Shown here: one piece after another, positions 8,150-16,665 of the stretch
Numbering within the stretch: the stretch's first letter is position 1
Layout: each line of letters starts with the position of its first letter
NCBI GenBank assembly: GCA_934636245.1
Contig: CAKUAI010000001.1
Coordinates: 1-64,000, forward strand
Source of the DNA: an uncultured Coriobacteriales bacterium
GTDB lineage: Bacteria; Actinomycetota; Coriobacteriia; Coriobacteriales; UMGS124
Reading direction: 5' to 3'
DNA: 64,000 nt
The notes under the pieces: model-generated
The model's database searches: none
What the model saw: the letters and a program-made list of their open reading frames with translations, nothing else
What the model was told of the DNA's origin: nothing
Program-made: the position numbers and the translations under genes

Positions 8150-9073
8150 ATGAGTGTCACCGCTTCCCTTACCCGCCGCAACTTCGTTCTCGCTGCTGCC
8201 GCAGCGAGTCTTGCAGCACTTCCCGCGCTCGCCTTGGCAGAGGAGAAGAAGGACGAGAAGGCCGTCGAGCTCAAGGGTGCCGACGTGGAGGGCACGTGGG
8301 TCATGATCGCCGTCGACTGCGACGACGAGGAAACGCTCGAAGTTCTCGCACTTCTCACCATTCTTGCCACCACCACCTATGAGCTCAAGGCCGACGGCAC
8401 GGGCACCTTCAAGGTTGCCATGGTCGACGGCGCCGATGCCGAGGCCGAGGCTGCCGCTGAGGGCGTTGCGGGCGAGTCGGTTGAGCAGGCCGAGGGCGAG
8501 GTCGACGACCAGCTTCAGAACACCGAGGCCAAGGTCATGTGGGAGCAGGTCTCCGACACCGAGCTTGTCGTTACGGCCGAGGACGGCGAGGCTGCCAACT
8601 TCACGATTGATGGCCTGAGCTTGGTCAATGTTGAGAACGCCGAGGGCATGGAGGTCACTTCCATTTTCGCTCGTGCCAAGGACGTTCTGTCTGGTGCATG
8701 GGCCTTCGCGACCTATCCCGACCAGTACGATGCCAAGCACGAGGGCATTGTTGGCTCCTGGTCGCTCGTTGCCATGGAGGGCATGGGTGAAAACGAGCTC
8801 GACGACGCCAAGTGGTCGGCCCTTCTTTCCTCGCTGGGTATCGCCGTTACGATTGACGTTGCCGAGGATGGCACCTTCGCTCTGACCGAGATCGATGACC
8901 CCGAGTCTGACCCCAGCGTCGTCGAAGGCACCTGGACTGAGAAGTCTGAGGATACGTACACCTTTGATGCCGATTCCGAGGCAATTGATGTCAAGATTAT
9001 CGAAGGTGCATTGCACATCGAGGTTGAGGGCATGAAGATGGTCCTCGCTCCCCTTGCCAAGACTACGAAGTAG
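8150..9073 (+). CDS. Tat-exported hypothetical protein with two lipocalin-like repeats
   Basis: 307 residues. The N terminus TRRNFVLAAAAASLAALPA is a twin-arginine signal. The mature part has two related units: VEGTWVMIAV ... YELKADGTGTFKV near residues 39-90, and VGSWSLVAMEG ... IDVAEDGTFALTE near residues 200-245. This 'GTW ... DGTG' pattern is that of lipocalin-like extracytoplasmic beta domains. It is very acidic. No catalytic motif is seen and the function is unknown. ATG 8150 is preferred over the in-frame TTG at 8138 because TTGGAG then serves as the ribosome-binding site. The next gene starts 13 bases after its stop. Confidence 0.75.
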   Translation: MSVTASLTRRNFVLAAAAASLAALPALALAEEKKDEKAVELKGADVEGTWVMIAVDCDDEETLEVLALLTILATTTYELKADGTGTFKVAMVDGADAEAEAAAEGVAGESVEQAEGEVDDQLQNTEAKVMWEQVSDTELVVTAEDGEAANFTIDGLSLVNVENAEGMEVTSIFARAKDVLSGAWAFATYPDQYDAKHEGIVGSWSLVAMEGMGENELDDAKWSALLSSLGIAVTIDVAEDGTFALTEIDDPESDPSVVEGTWTEKSEDTYTFDADSEAIDVKIIEGALHIEVEGMKMVLAPLAKTTK

Positions 9074-9086
9074 GAGACTCACTGGG

Positions 9087-9485
9087 ATGGAATACGCTTT
9101 CGACAGCTTTGAGCACACGCCCGCAAATTTCCGAGCACTGCGCGATATGGTCGGGTTCAAGCAGGACGAGTTTGCCGACATTGTAGGTGCCGACCGCTCG
9201 GAGGTGCGTCGTTGGGATTCAGGCAAGGCCCCTATCCCCGAGGTTGCGTGGCGTGCGCTTCAAGGTCTTGTCGACGACCACTTTGCCGCTGTGCGCGATG
9301 TCGTGACGCTTGCAGGCAAAGTCTCCGACCCCGAGAGCGAACCGGTTCGCATTGCCTACTACCGCTCGTTTAACGATTTCACGGGCGAGGGCGACTGGGT
9401 GAGTGCCGACAATGCGGCCCGCGCCGCGGCCGAGCGTCTTATTGAGCTTGGCTACAGGGTCGAGTTCTTCTATCCGGGCCACTAG
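9087..9485 (+). CDS. Small helix-turn-helix DNA-binding protein
   Basis: 132 residues. Residues 12-60 (FRALRDMVGFKQDEFADIVG, then RSEVRRWDSGKAPIP) match an XRE/Cro-type helix-turn-helix, with an atypical C-terminal half rich in aromatic residues. It is probably a transcription regulator. AGGAG at the 8150 gene's stop codon positions the ATG at 9087, so the two genes are likely co-transcribed and this protein may regulate its own operon. A strong terminator follows. The target is unknown. Confidence 0.72.
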   Translation: MEYAFDSFEHTPANFRALRDMVGFKQDEFADIVGADRSEVRRWDSGKAPIPEVAWRALQGLVDDHFAAVRDVVTLAGKVSDPESEPVRIAYYRSFNDFTGEGDWVSADNAARAAAERLIELGYRVEFFYPGH

Positions 9486-9545
9486 GCCATATATGCGATG
9501 GGCGGACCCCCACATAACGGGCTCCGCCACAAATACACCATCCGC

Positions 9546-9574
9546 CCCCCGTCTCAACATGGTTGAGGCGGGGG
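9546..9574 (+). terminator. Terminator after the helix-turn-helix gene
   Basis: CCCCCGTCTCAAC, loop CATG, then GTTGAGGCGGGGG followed by TTTG: a 13-base stem with one G-T pair. Confidence 0.8.
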
Positions 9575-9686
9575 TTTGTATTTATGCATCTACCAGCAGT
9601 GTAAGAATAAGTGCAGAAATGCCCAAGCAAATGTGCATACCAAATCATGGTTATTCTTCTCGAGGCGCTTTAGACTCGTTGGTAAG

Positions 9687-9707
9687 ATGCGGCCGAGTTG
9701 GTCGCAT
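9687..9707 (+). promoter_or_regulatory. Inverted repeat upstream of the dmsA-like gene
   Basis: ATGCGGCC-GAGTT-GGTCGCAT, an 8-base inverted repeat (one G-T pair) about 150 bases before the start. It is a candidate operator for this locus; binding by the nearby response regulator or LuxR protein is speculation. No clear FNR-type TTGAT...ATCAA site was seen in 9575-9858. Confidence 0.3.
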
Positions 9708-9858
9708 GGGGGGTGCGTCGCGTACGCCATTGCAGAGAAGCGCGGGGATGCGGTCTAAGGGCGGGGGAAAGCCTGGAGGACACGCATGTTTTGCCCGTGT
9801 CCGTATCTCCGCGCTGCGGGCGCGCTGCGCACACTGGAGACGAGAGGGAAGGATAGCT

Positions 9859-12495
9859 ATGCAGAAGAGCATGTCGCCGAACGTCGGCATCAGCCGCAGG
9901 TCGTTCCTCGCCATGTCGGGCCTCGTGGGAGCAGGCGTCGCTTTGTCGTCTGCCCCTGTTGCCCAGGCGCAGGAAGAGGCGGTAGAGGGCGCAATCATGG
10001 CGTGCAGCGCCGCCGACGAGGCCTCGAAGCTTGATTTTGACACCGTGACCTGGGGCGCTTGCCACGTGAACTGCGGTAGCCGCTGCCCGCTGAAGGCCTA
10101 CGTCAAGGACGGCACGGTCGTTCGCATCAGCACCGACTGCGAGGGTTCTGACGAGTTCGGCCCTGGCAAGATTGCCCAGCTGCGCTCCTGCGTGCGTGGC
10201 CGTACCTCGCGCCAGCGCATCTACAACGAGACCCGCGTGCAGCGCCCGCTCAAGCGCGTTGAGGGCACGAAGCGCGGCGAGGGCATCTACGAGGAGATTT
10301 CCTGGGAAGAGGCCATCAAGACGATTGCCGACTCCATGAAGGAGATCAAGGAGCAGTACGGCAACGACGCCTTCTACATCCAGTACGGCACCGGTGTCAT
10401 CGGTGGCGCCGTTTCCAAGTCCTGGGGCCCCGACAGCACCGCTTTCTCCCGCCTTATGAACTGCTGGGGCGGTTACCTGCGTCATTACTGCGACTACTCT
10501 ACGGGCCAGATTTGCTGGGAGCTGCCGCTGTTCAACGGTGATGCCTGGTCCAACAACGAGGTTACCGACCTCGTCAACTCCAAGAACATCGTGCTGTTCG
10601 GCAACAACCCTGCCAACACGCGTATGTCTGGTTCGGGCATGTGGTTCCTCCTCACGCAGGTCAAGCTGCAGAACCCCGACGCCAACATTGTCGTCGTCGA
10701 CCCGCACCTGTCCGACACGGCCGTCGGCCTTGCCACGCAGTGGATCGCCATTCGCCCCGGCACCGACGACGCCCTGGTCGCTGGCATGATTCACTACCTC
10801 TTCACCGAGGGCAAGCTTGACGAGGGCTTCATTCGCGAGAAGTTCCTCGGCTTCTACTCCGACACCTTCGCCGAGGACGTCAAGGCCTGCGAGCCTACGA
10901 GCGACGACTACTTCGGTTACGACAAGTCCGGCTCCATTACGGTGGACGAGGACATGTCTTACGAGGCTTACCTCATGGGCACCGGTGCCTACGAGGGCAC
11001 GGGCGAGAAGACCCCCGAGTGGGCTGCTGAGATCACCGGCGTGCCCGCCGACACCATCCGCGCCCTGGCCGACATGTACCTCGACGGCCCCACGGCCACC
11101 ATCCAGGGCTGGGGTCCGCAGCGCAACAGCAACGGCGGCAACCTTGCTCGCGCCATCGCCATGATCGCCGCCATCACCCACAACGTCGGCATCTCCGGCG
11201 GCGGCACGGGTGCCCGCGAGAGCACGGGCGGCGCTTCGTTCAAGGTGAAGACTTCCATCCCCACCCTGGGCGACCAGAACACCGTCGAGCCCTGCATCTC
11301 CTTCTTCGACTGGTATCAGGCCATCGAGGACTACAAGTCGATGGACGACACCACGTGGGGCGTGCGCCACTACGTCGACGGCAACCTCAAGTACGCCGAG
11401 GAGCCCGGCACGCTGAAGCTGAATGCTCCCATCAAGTTCATCTGGAACTACGGTTCCAACGTCATGGTTGGCCAGCACGGCGACATCAACGACATGCTGC
11501 GCATCTACAACCTCCCCGATGAGGAGGACTCGGGCCTGCGCATGGTGGTCACGGTCGATCCGTACCTCACGCCCACCGCTCTTGCCTCCGACATCATTCT
11601 GCCTGGCACCACGCCCTTCGAGGAAGACGACATCACCGCTGGCGGTGGCGGCTGGACCGGCTTCGTGCTGTGCGAGACCGCAGCCATCGAGCCCCTCTTC
11701 GAGTCTAAGCCCGTGTACGAGATCTGCACGCTGCTCTCTGAGGAGCTCGGCGTGAAGGACGAGTTCACCGAGGGTCGCACGCAGATCGACTGGCTCGAGT
11801 GGTGCTACAACAAGGGTATCGAGAATGGCGAAGAGCTGCTGCCCGACACCTTCGAGGAGTTCAAGCGCGGCGGCCTGTACAAGCGCTGCAACGAGCATGA
11901 GCCTTATATTCCCACCGATGACGAGATGTGGACGCCTTCGGGCAAGTACGAGGTCTTCTCCAAGCAGGCCTACAACATCTCGAAGCAGTGGGACCTCACG
12001 GGTGCCGGCTACATTCCCGATGACGGCCGTGACCAGATCACCGCTCTGCCCATCCACTACGATCACTTCGAGGGCTACACCGACCCGCTGCGCGCCGAGT
12101 ATCCCTTCCAGCTCATCGGCCACCATGGCAAGACCCGTACGCACTCTTCGTACGGCAACGTGCCGTGGATGAACTCCGTTGCTCCCCAGCAGTGCTGGAT
12201 TAACGACCTTGACGCCGCCAACCTGGGCATCGCTCAGGATGACGAGGTCATCGTGTCCACGGAGCGCGGCCGCTCCAAGCTCACCGCCAAGGTGACCAAC
12301 CGCATCATGCCCGGCGTGGTTTCGATTCCGCAGGGTGGCTGGTACGAGCCCGAGACGCGCGACCCCGAGTCCATCGGCAGCCCTGACACGCTCGATTTGG
12401 GCGGCTGCATCTCGGTGCTCACCAGCGTGCGCCCCACGCCCATCTCCAAGGGTAACGGCGTGCACTCCAACCTCTGCAAGATCGAGAAGGCCTAA
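9859..12495 (+). CDS. DmsA-like molybdopterin oxidoreductase catalytic subunit, Tat-exported
   Basis: 878 residues. A Tat signal (SRRSFLAMSG) is followed by the [4Fe-4S] cysteine motif CHVNCGSRC plus a later Cys in LRSCVRG, then the three bis-MGD domains. It tracks E. coli DmsA closely: MNCWGGYLRHYCDYST carries the serine that would ligate Mo in DYSTGQ; RPGTDDALV, QGWGPQRNSNG, TEGRTQIDWLEW, and HGKTRTHSSYGNVPW also match. It should reduce DMSO, TMAO or another S-/N-oxide on the outer face of the membrane; the exact acceptor is not readable. ATG 9859 is chosen for its signal peptide and GGA-rich leader. The dmsB-like gene follows after 12 bases. Confidence 0.9.
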   Translation: MQKSMSPNVGISRRSFLAMSGLVGAGVALSSAPVAQAQEEAVEGAIMACSAADEASKLDFDTVTWGACHVNCGSRCPLKAYVKDGTVVRISTDCEGSDEFGPGKIAQLRSCVRGRTSRQRIYNETRVQRPLKRVEGTKRGEGIYEEISWEEAIKTIADSMKEIKEQYGNDAFYIQYGTGVIGGAVSKSWGPDSTAFSRLMNCWGGYLRHYCDYSTGQICWELPLFNGDAWSNNEVTDLVNSKNIVLFGNNPANTRMSGSGMWFLLTQVKLQNPDANIVVVDPHLSDTAVGLATQWIAIRPGTDDALVAGMIHYLFTEGKLDEGFIREKFLGFYSDTFAEDVKACEPTSDDYFGYDKSGSITVDEDMSYEAYLMGTGAYEGTGEKTPEWAAEITGVPADTIRALADMYLDGPTATIQGWGPQRNSNGGNLARAIAMIAAITHNVGISGGGTGARESTGGASFKVKTSIPTLGDQNTVEPCISFFDWYQAIEDYKSMDDTTWGVRHYVDGNLKYAEEPGTLKLNAPIKFIWNYGSNVMVGQHGDINDMLRIYNLPDEEDSGLRMVVTVDPYLTPTALASDIILPGTTPFEEDDITAGGGGWTGFVLCETAAIEPLFESKPVYEICTLLSEELGVKDEFTEGRTQIDWLEWCYNKGIENGEELLPDTFEEFKRGGLYKRCNEHEPYIPTDDEMWTPSGKYEVFSKQAYNISKQWDLTGAGYIPDDGRDQITALPIHYDHFEGYTDPLRAEYPFQLIGHHGKTRTHSSYGNVPWMNSVAPQQCWINDLDAANLGIAQDDEVIVSTERGRSKLTAKVTNRIMPGVVSIPQGGWYEPETRDPESIGSPDTLDLGGCISVLTSVRPTPISKGNGVHSNLCKIEKA

Positions 12496-12507
12496 GGGAG
12501 GACGACC

Positions 12508-13125
12508 ATGGCTCAGTACGGCTTCTATGTAAACACCGACATCTGCACTGGCTGCAAGGCCTGCATGACGGCATGCTTCGATCGTAACGACCTCGAGGTC
12601 CCCGAGAAGTTCCGCAAGGTCTACGAGTTCGGCGGTGGCGAGTGGACTCAGGACGGCAACGGCGCGTTCTCTTCCACGGCCTTCACCTACTACGTCTCCA
12701 TGACCTGCGGTCAATGCGACGATCCCGCATGCGTCAAGAACTGCCCCACCGGCGCTATGCAGAAGGATCCCGAGACCGGCATTGTCGACAACGACAAGGA
12801 AGTCTGCATTGGCTGCATGACCTGCGAGAAGGTGTGCCCCTTCGGCCACCCCGTGCAGCTTGCCTCCGACGGCAAGGCTCACAAGTGCACCATGTGCACG
12901 AGCGAGACCGAGAACGGCACGCCCGACCCTGTGTGCGTCAAGGCATGCCCCGTGCGCGCCATCGAGTTTGGTCCCATCGACGAGCTGCGTGCCGCTCACG
13001 ACGACACCTGCGTCCTGGGCGACCTCTCCGATGCCACCGGTCCTAACGTGGTGTTCAACCCGCACCGCGACGCGGCAAAGGGCGGCGTTCTGCGCAACCC
13101 GCTCGAGGTGAGCCACATCGCGTAA
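12508..13125 (+). CDS. DmsB-like iron-sulfur electron transfer subunit
   Basis: 205 residues with the four ferredoxin-like cysteine groups of DmsB/NrfC proteins: CTGCKACMTAC (18-28), CGQCDDPACVKNC, CIGCMTCEKVC, and CTMC...C...CVKACP. It would pass electrons from the membrane to the molybdoenzyme through four Fe-S clusters. It has no signal of its own, as expected for a subunit carried through Tat with its partner. AGGGAGG precedes the ATG, and the gene is 12 bases from the catalytic subunit. No DmsC-type membrane anchor gene follows, which is unusual for a classic DmsABC set. Confidence 0.93.
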   Translation: MAQYGFYVNTDICTGCKACMTACFDRNDLEVPEKFRKVYEFGGGEWTQDGNGAFSSTAFTYYVSMTCGQCDDPACVKNCPTGAMQKDPETGIVDNDKEVCIGCMTCEKVCPFGHPVQLASDGKAHKCTMCTSETENGTPDPVCVKACPVRAIEFGPIDELRAAHDDTCVLGDLSDATGPNVVFNPHRDAAKGGVLRNPLEVSHIA

Positions 13126-13252
13126 GGCTATGGCCTCTGCCAGCACCATATGCTTGATTTGCCGCTGAGCGGCGATGCTAGTATGCGCGCGGGTTCGCTT
13201 TTCGCGGGCTCGCGCGCTATTCTTTTCTCTGTAACCAACCGAGGGGGTCCCT

Positions 13253-13921
13253 ATGTCCGGTGCTCTGACCAACGACTCGATCACGACGGAGACGCTTCAG
13301 GCGTATCAGGCTCTTTGCGCGTTTTGCTCATGGGCGCTGTACGCCGACCCTGCCGAGGAGACCATGCGCGGCATGGTGCAGGACCGCGCCATGTTCAGCG
13401 AGCCCCCGTTCTCCCAGGTTGCGCCGGATGCGTCGCACGCCTTGGTTGAGCTGTTCGACGGTGCGGCCCAGAGCCCGGAGGCCTTTGCGGATTTCATACG
13501 TCGGGTGCATCTCGACCGCACGTATCTGTTCTTCATGACGGGTTCCTCGAAGGCGAGCCCCTACGAGAGCGTGTGGCGCAGCGAGGACGAGACCCTCTTC
13601 GGCCCGCGCACGCTGGAAGTTCGCGCAATGTACAAGCGCGGCGGCCTTGTGTTCGAGCGTGCGGCCAATGAGCCCGACGACCACATCGGCCTTGAGTTCT
13701 CGTTTGTCGCTCACCTGCTGCACGCTGCGACAGAAGGCGACGAGACGGCGTTGCCGCTCCTGCGTGAGTTTTTGGCAGATCATCTCCTCGCCTTCGGGCC
13801 CGACTGCCTGGCCCGCATTGCTGAACGCGATCATGGCGCCTACTTCCGTGCTGTCTGCGGCATCGCGGCGGGCGCGCTTGAGACCCTTGCCGCCGAGCTG
13901 GAAGTGACTGCGAACAAGTGA
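13253..13921 (+). CDS. TorD/DmsD-family molybdoenzyme maturation chaperone
   Basis: 222 residues, nearly all helical. The family signature lies near residue 142 (EPDDHIGLEF), the proposed Tat-signal and cofactor-insertion binding motif. Such chaperones hold the DMSO-reductase-family subunit until its cofactor is in and it can be exported. Its position directly after the dmsAB-like genes points to that partner. Its stop overlaps the start of the sensor kinase (TGATG), so the two are translationally coupled. The spacing of about 127 bases to the ferredoxin gene leaves room for a separate promoter. Confidence 0.85.
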   Translation: MSGALTNDSITTETLQAYQALCAFCSWALYADPAEETMRGMVQDRAMFSEPPFSQVAPDASHALVELFDGAAQSPEAFADFIRRVHLDRTYLFFMTGSSKASPYESVWRSEDETLFGPRTLEVRAMYKRGGLVFERAANEPDDHIGLEFSFVAHLLHAATEGDETALPLLREFLADHLLAFGPDCLARIAERDHGAYFRAVCGIAAGALETLAAELEVTANK

Positions 13922-15900
13922 TGAGAGCTGGAGGTCCCAGAGTCATAGGGAAGCACGCACGCAGGGAGCTGCGAAGTGGCGGGCCAACGCGCGTTGGCCT
14001 GCGCACGAAGATCATCGGCCTGCTCAGCGGCGTGCTGCTTCTGTTTTCCATCGCGTTCATCGCCTTCACCTACGCTGACCAGCGTTCGCGCGTCGAGGCA
14101 GAGATGCTCGAGCAGTCGCGCATGCTTGTGAGCGAGATGGACGCGGTCTGGGACTTCGTCTCTATCAACCAATACACGATCAACCATACCTCGCAGGGCG
14201 AATACGACTTCAAGAGGCTGCACTGCGCCATTGCCGGCAAGGCGGTCGCGGCGCTCTTCAGCCGAGGGTCTGATTACTCCATCAGGTTCACGAACCTCAA
14301 CCCGCGCAACTTTTATAACGCACCAGATGATTACGAGCGTGCTGCCCTCGAGGGGTTCTATGCCAACGCGGGTTCTCGGCCAACCGAAATGGCCCAGGAG
14401 GAGGTCTATGGCTTTGGTCGCGAGGCGGGCGGCTCCGTGTTTCGCTATGTGCGCTCCATGGTGTACGACTCCGAGTGCATGGAGTGTCATGGCACGCCCA
14501 AAGGTGAGATAGACGTCACCGGCTACCCCAAGGAGGGCGCGCACATCGGTGACATCGCGGGCGCGGTGAGCGTCGTCGTGCCCACCGAGCTCTATTTCTC
14601 CAACATGCGTGCGGCAGTGGCGGCGAACGCGGCCCTTTTTGTCCTGCTCATGGTGGGTGTGGCCTTCGTCATCTTCCATGTGCTGAGCCGATTGATAACG
14701 ACGCCCCTGACCGAGCTCAACGCGTCGCTTGCCTGGTTGGGCGACCAGGCTGAGGGCAGGCGAGATGGGGCGGCCGGCGTATCGCCAGCCGGTGCGTGGT
14801 CTTCGGGTCTTCTGTCCAGCGAGTTTTCGGATGCACAGGCTGCTGTGGATCGCACGTCTGGTGTGGATGGGCCGCGCGAATCCTCCCCCTATGCAGAATT
14901 CGTTCGCAGTGTCCCGATCAATTCCTCGCAGCGCCCTTCGAATCCTTATGCTTCACGCGAGGTCGACGCGCTCTTTACCCAGTTCGACGAGATGTCGCGC
15001 CGTCTCAGCAGCTTGTACGGCAGCCTTGAGTCGCAGGTTGTCGAGCGCACCGAGCAGTTGCGTGCGACCAATGCCGAGCTGGAGCGCCAGCGCGCGCATG
15101 TGGAGGAGGTCAACGAGCGACTCAAGCGGGAGAACCGGTACAAGTCTGACTTCCTTGCCATCGTGAGCCATGAGTTGCGCACGCCGCTCACGTCCATCCT
15201 CGCCTTTACCGAGCTTCTTGCGCAGAGCATCGATCCCAGCGAAACCGCCGCGCTGCGCCAGGTGGAAGAGGTGGAGAAGAACGGCGCCATCCTTCTCGAG
15301 ATGGTGAACAACGTGCTTGAGACCGCTCGCATCCAGGCGGGATCGGAACGCCTCAACCTGGAACTTGTCGACCTCAACGACATCGTGGGCATGGTGGAGA
15401 CCACCAACGAGTCGGTGGCGCTCAAGCGTGGCGTCGCGTTTTCCACGAACGTGGCCCCCGACGTGCCGCTTATCGAAAGCGACTGGGAAAAGGTGCGCCG
15501 CATTCTCGTGAACCTCGTGAGCAACGCGATCAAGTTCACGCCTGAGGGCGGCCGGGTCGAGGTGAGCGTGACGTATGAACCTGGCTGGGCGACCGATTCT
15601 GCGAGGGTATCTGCTGCGGCTTGCGACGAGTCGGGGAGTCGTGCGGGCATCGTGCGCATCGACGTCGCAGACACGGGCATCGGGATTCCTGCGGACAAGC
15701 AGCGCCTTGTTTTCGAGCGGTTCACGCAGGAGAATATGTCCACCGTTCGCCGCTATGGAGGCAGCGGGTTGGGACTGTCGCTTGTCAAGGATCTTGTTGC
15801 GATGCTCGGCGGCACGGTCGAGCTCGAAAGCGCGCCTGGGCAGGGGAGCACGTTTACCGTTCGTTTGCCCGAAGGCGGTCCTGTTTCAGATTCGCTATGA
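13921..15900 (+). CDS. Sensor histidine kinase with extracytoplasmic CxxCH (DUF3365-like) domain
   Basis: About 659 residues. The first membrane helix (about 31-52) precedes an extracytoplasmic domain holding CMECH (about 187-191), a c-type heme attachment motif. The context YDSECMECHGTP and DIAGAVSVVVP fits the DUF3365/Tll0287-like heme sensor fold. A second helix (about 230-257), an extended linker and a coiled coil follow. The kinase core has the H box SHELRTPL (H418), the N box NLVSNAIKFTPEGG, and G boxes DTGIGIP and YGGSGLGLSL. It likely senses redox state or a ligand by heme and phosphorylates the next protein. The start overlaps the chaperone stop; GTG 13918 is an alternative. Confidence 0.87.
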   Translation: MRAGGPRVIGKHARRELRSGGPTRVGLRTKIIGLLSGVLLLFSIAFIAFTYADQRSRVEAEMLEQSRMLVSEMDAVWDFVSINQYTINHTSQGEYDFKRLHCAIAGKAVAALFSRGSDYSIRFTNLNPRNFYNAPDDYERAALEGFYANAGSRPTEMAQEEVYGFGREAGGSVFRYVRSMVYDSECMECHGTPKGEIDVTGYPKEGAHIGDIAGAVSVVVPTELYFSNMRAAVAANAALFVLLMVGVAFVIFHVLSRLITTPLTELNASLAWLGDQAEGRRDGAAGVSPAGAWSSGLLSSEFSDAQAAVDRTSGVDGPRESSPYAEFVRSVPINSSQRPSNPYASREVDALFTQFDEMSRRLSSLYGSLESQVVERTEQLRATNAELERQRAHVEEVNERLKRENRYKSDFLAIVSHELRTPLTSILAFTELLAQSIDPSETAALRQVEEVEKNGAILLEMVNNVLETARIQAGSERLNLELVDLNDIVGMVETTNESVALKRGVAFSTNVAPDVPLIESDWEKVRRILVNLVSNAIKFTPEGGRVEVSVTYEPGWATDSARVSAAACDESGSRAGIVRIDVADTGIGIPADKQRLVFERFTQENMSTVRRYGGSGLGLSLVKDLVAMLGGTVELESAPGQGSTFTVRLPEGGPVSDSL

Positions 15901-15940
15901 TGGAGCCCACGGTTAGGTTGCAGGGCGAAAGGCGGCTTAT

Positions 15941-16639
15941 ATGGCCAAGGTGATGCTGATTGACGACGACGAGAGCATGCGCCTGCTCATCGGTCAGCTC
16001 GTGGCAAGGCAGGGCTATGAGTTTTGTTGCGCCGACAATGGCGTCGATGGCTTGGATATGCTGCGTCGCGAGCGCCCGGACCTTTTGATTCTTGACGTGA
16101 TGCTGCCAGACATCAATGGGTTCGAGCTTTGTCAGACGATTCGCGATGAGGGTCGTCGCGTCCCCATCATGTTTCTCACGGCAAAGGGCGATATTGTCGA
16201 CAAGTCCATCGGCTTCAAAGCGGGCGCTGATGATTACCTGGTCAAGCCGTTTCACAACGAAGAGCTTGTCCTGCGCATGAACGCCCGCTTGCGCAAGCGC
16301 GGCCGTGGCGCATCGCAGGAGCCGCGCAACGCGGCGTCGTATCGCGTGGGCGATTTGGAGATCTTCTTCGGCAAGTACGACGTTCGGCTGCGCGACAAGC
16401 AGGTCGCCCTCTCCTCGCGCGAGATTGAGCTGCTTGAGCTTCTGGCGAGTGAGCCGGGCAGTGTTTTCACGCGAGACCAGATCATGGAGCACGTCTGGGG
16501 CGATAAAGACGCCGCTGACCCGAGCAGCATTACGGTATTTGCACGAAAAATCCGCGAAAAAATTGAGGACAACCCGTCCAAACCTCGGTATCTTATTACT
16601 GTCTGGCGCGTTGGATACAAACTGGCCGACAGACTGTAA
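15941..16639 (+). CDS. OmpR-family response regulator
   Basis: 232 residues. The receiver domain (1-120) has acidic D8-D9-D10, phospho-acceptor D52 in LILDVMLPD, a threonine in FLTAKG and K102 in LVKPF. The C-terminal winged helix ends in the typical ITVFARKIREKIEDNP...TVWRVGYKL pattern. It sits 40 bases after the sensor kinase and is its obvious partner. Likely targets are the upstream reductase operon and/or the LuxR regulator that follows; this is inferred from position. Confidence 0.93.
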   Translation: MAKVMLIDDDESMRLLIGQLVARQGYEFCCADNGVDGLDMLRRERPDLLILDVMLPDINGFELCQTIRDEGRRVPIMFLTAKGDIVDKSIGFKAGADDYLVKPFHNEELVLRMNARLRKRGRGASQEPRNAASYRVGDLEIFFGKYDVRLRDKQVALSSREIELLELLASEPGSVFTRDQIMEHVWGDKDAADPSSITVFARKIREKIEDNPSKPRYLITVWRVGYKLADRL

Positions 16640-16665
16640 GAGATAGTGAGTGGTCGGGGGGAAAA

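Noticed and set aside
9670..13284. Open frame of about 1,200 codons on the minus strand across the dmsA-like and dmsB-like genes
   Set aside because: Composition is that of a reverse-strand shadow (rich in Val, His, Asp, Leu repeats). It has no domain, while the plus strand carries full family signatures.
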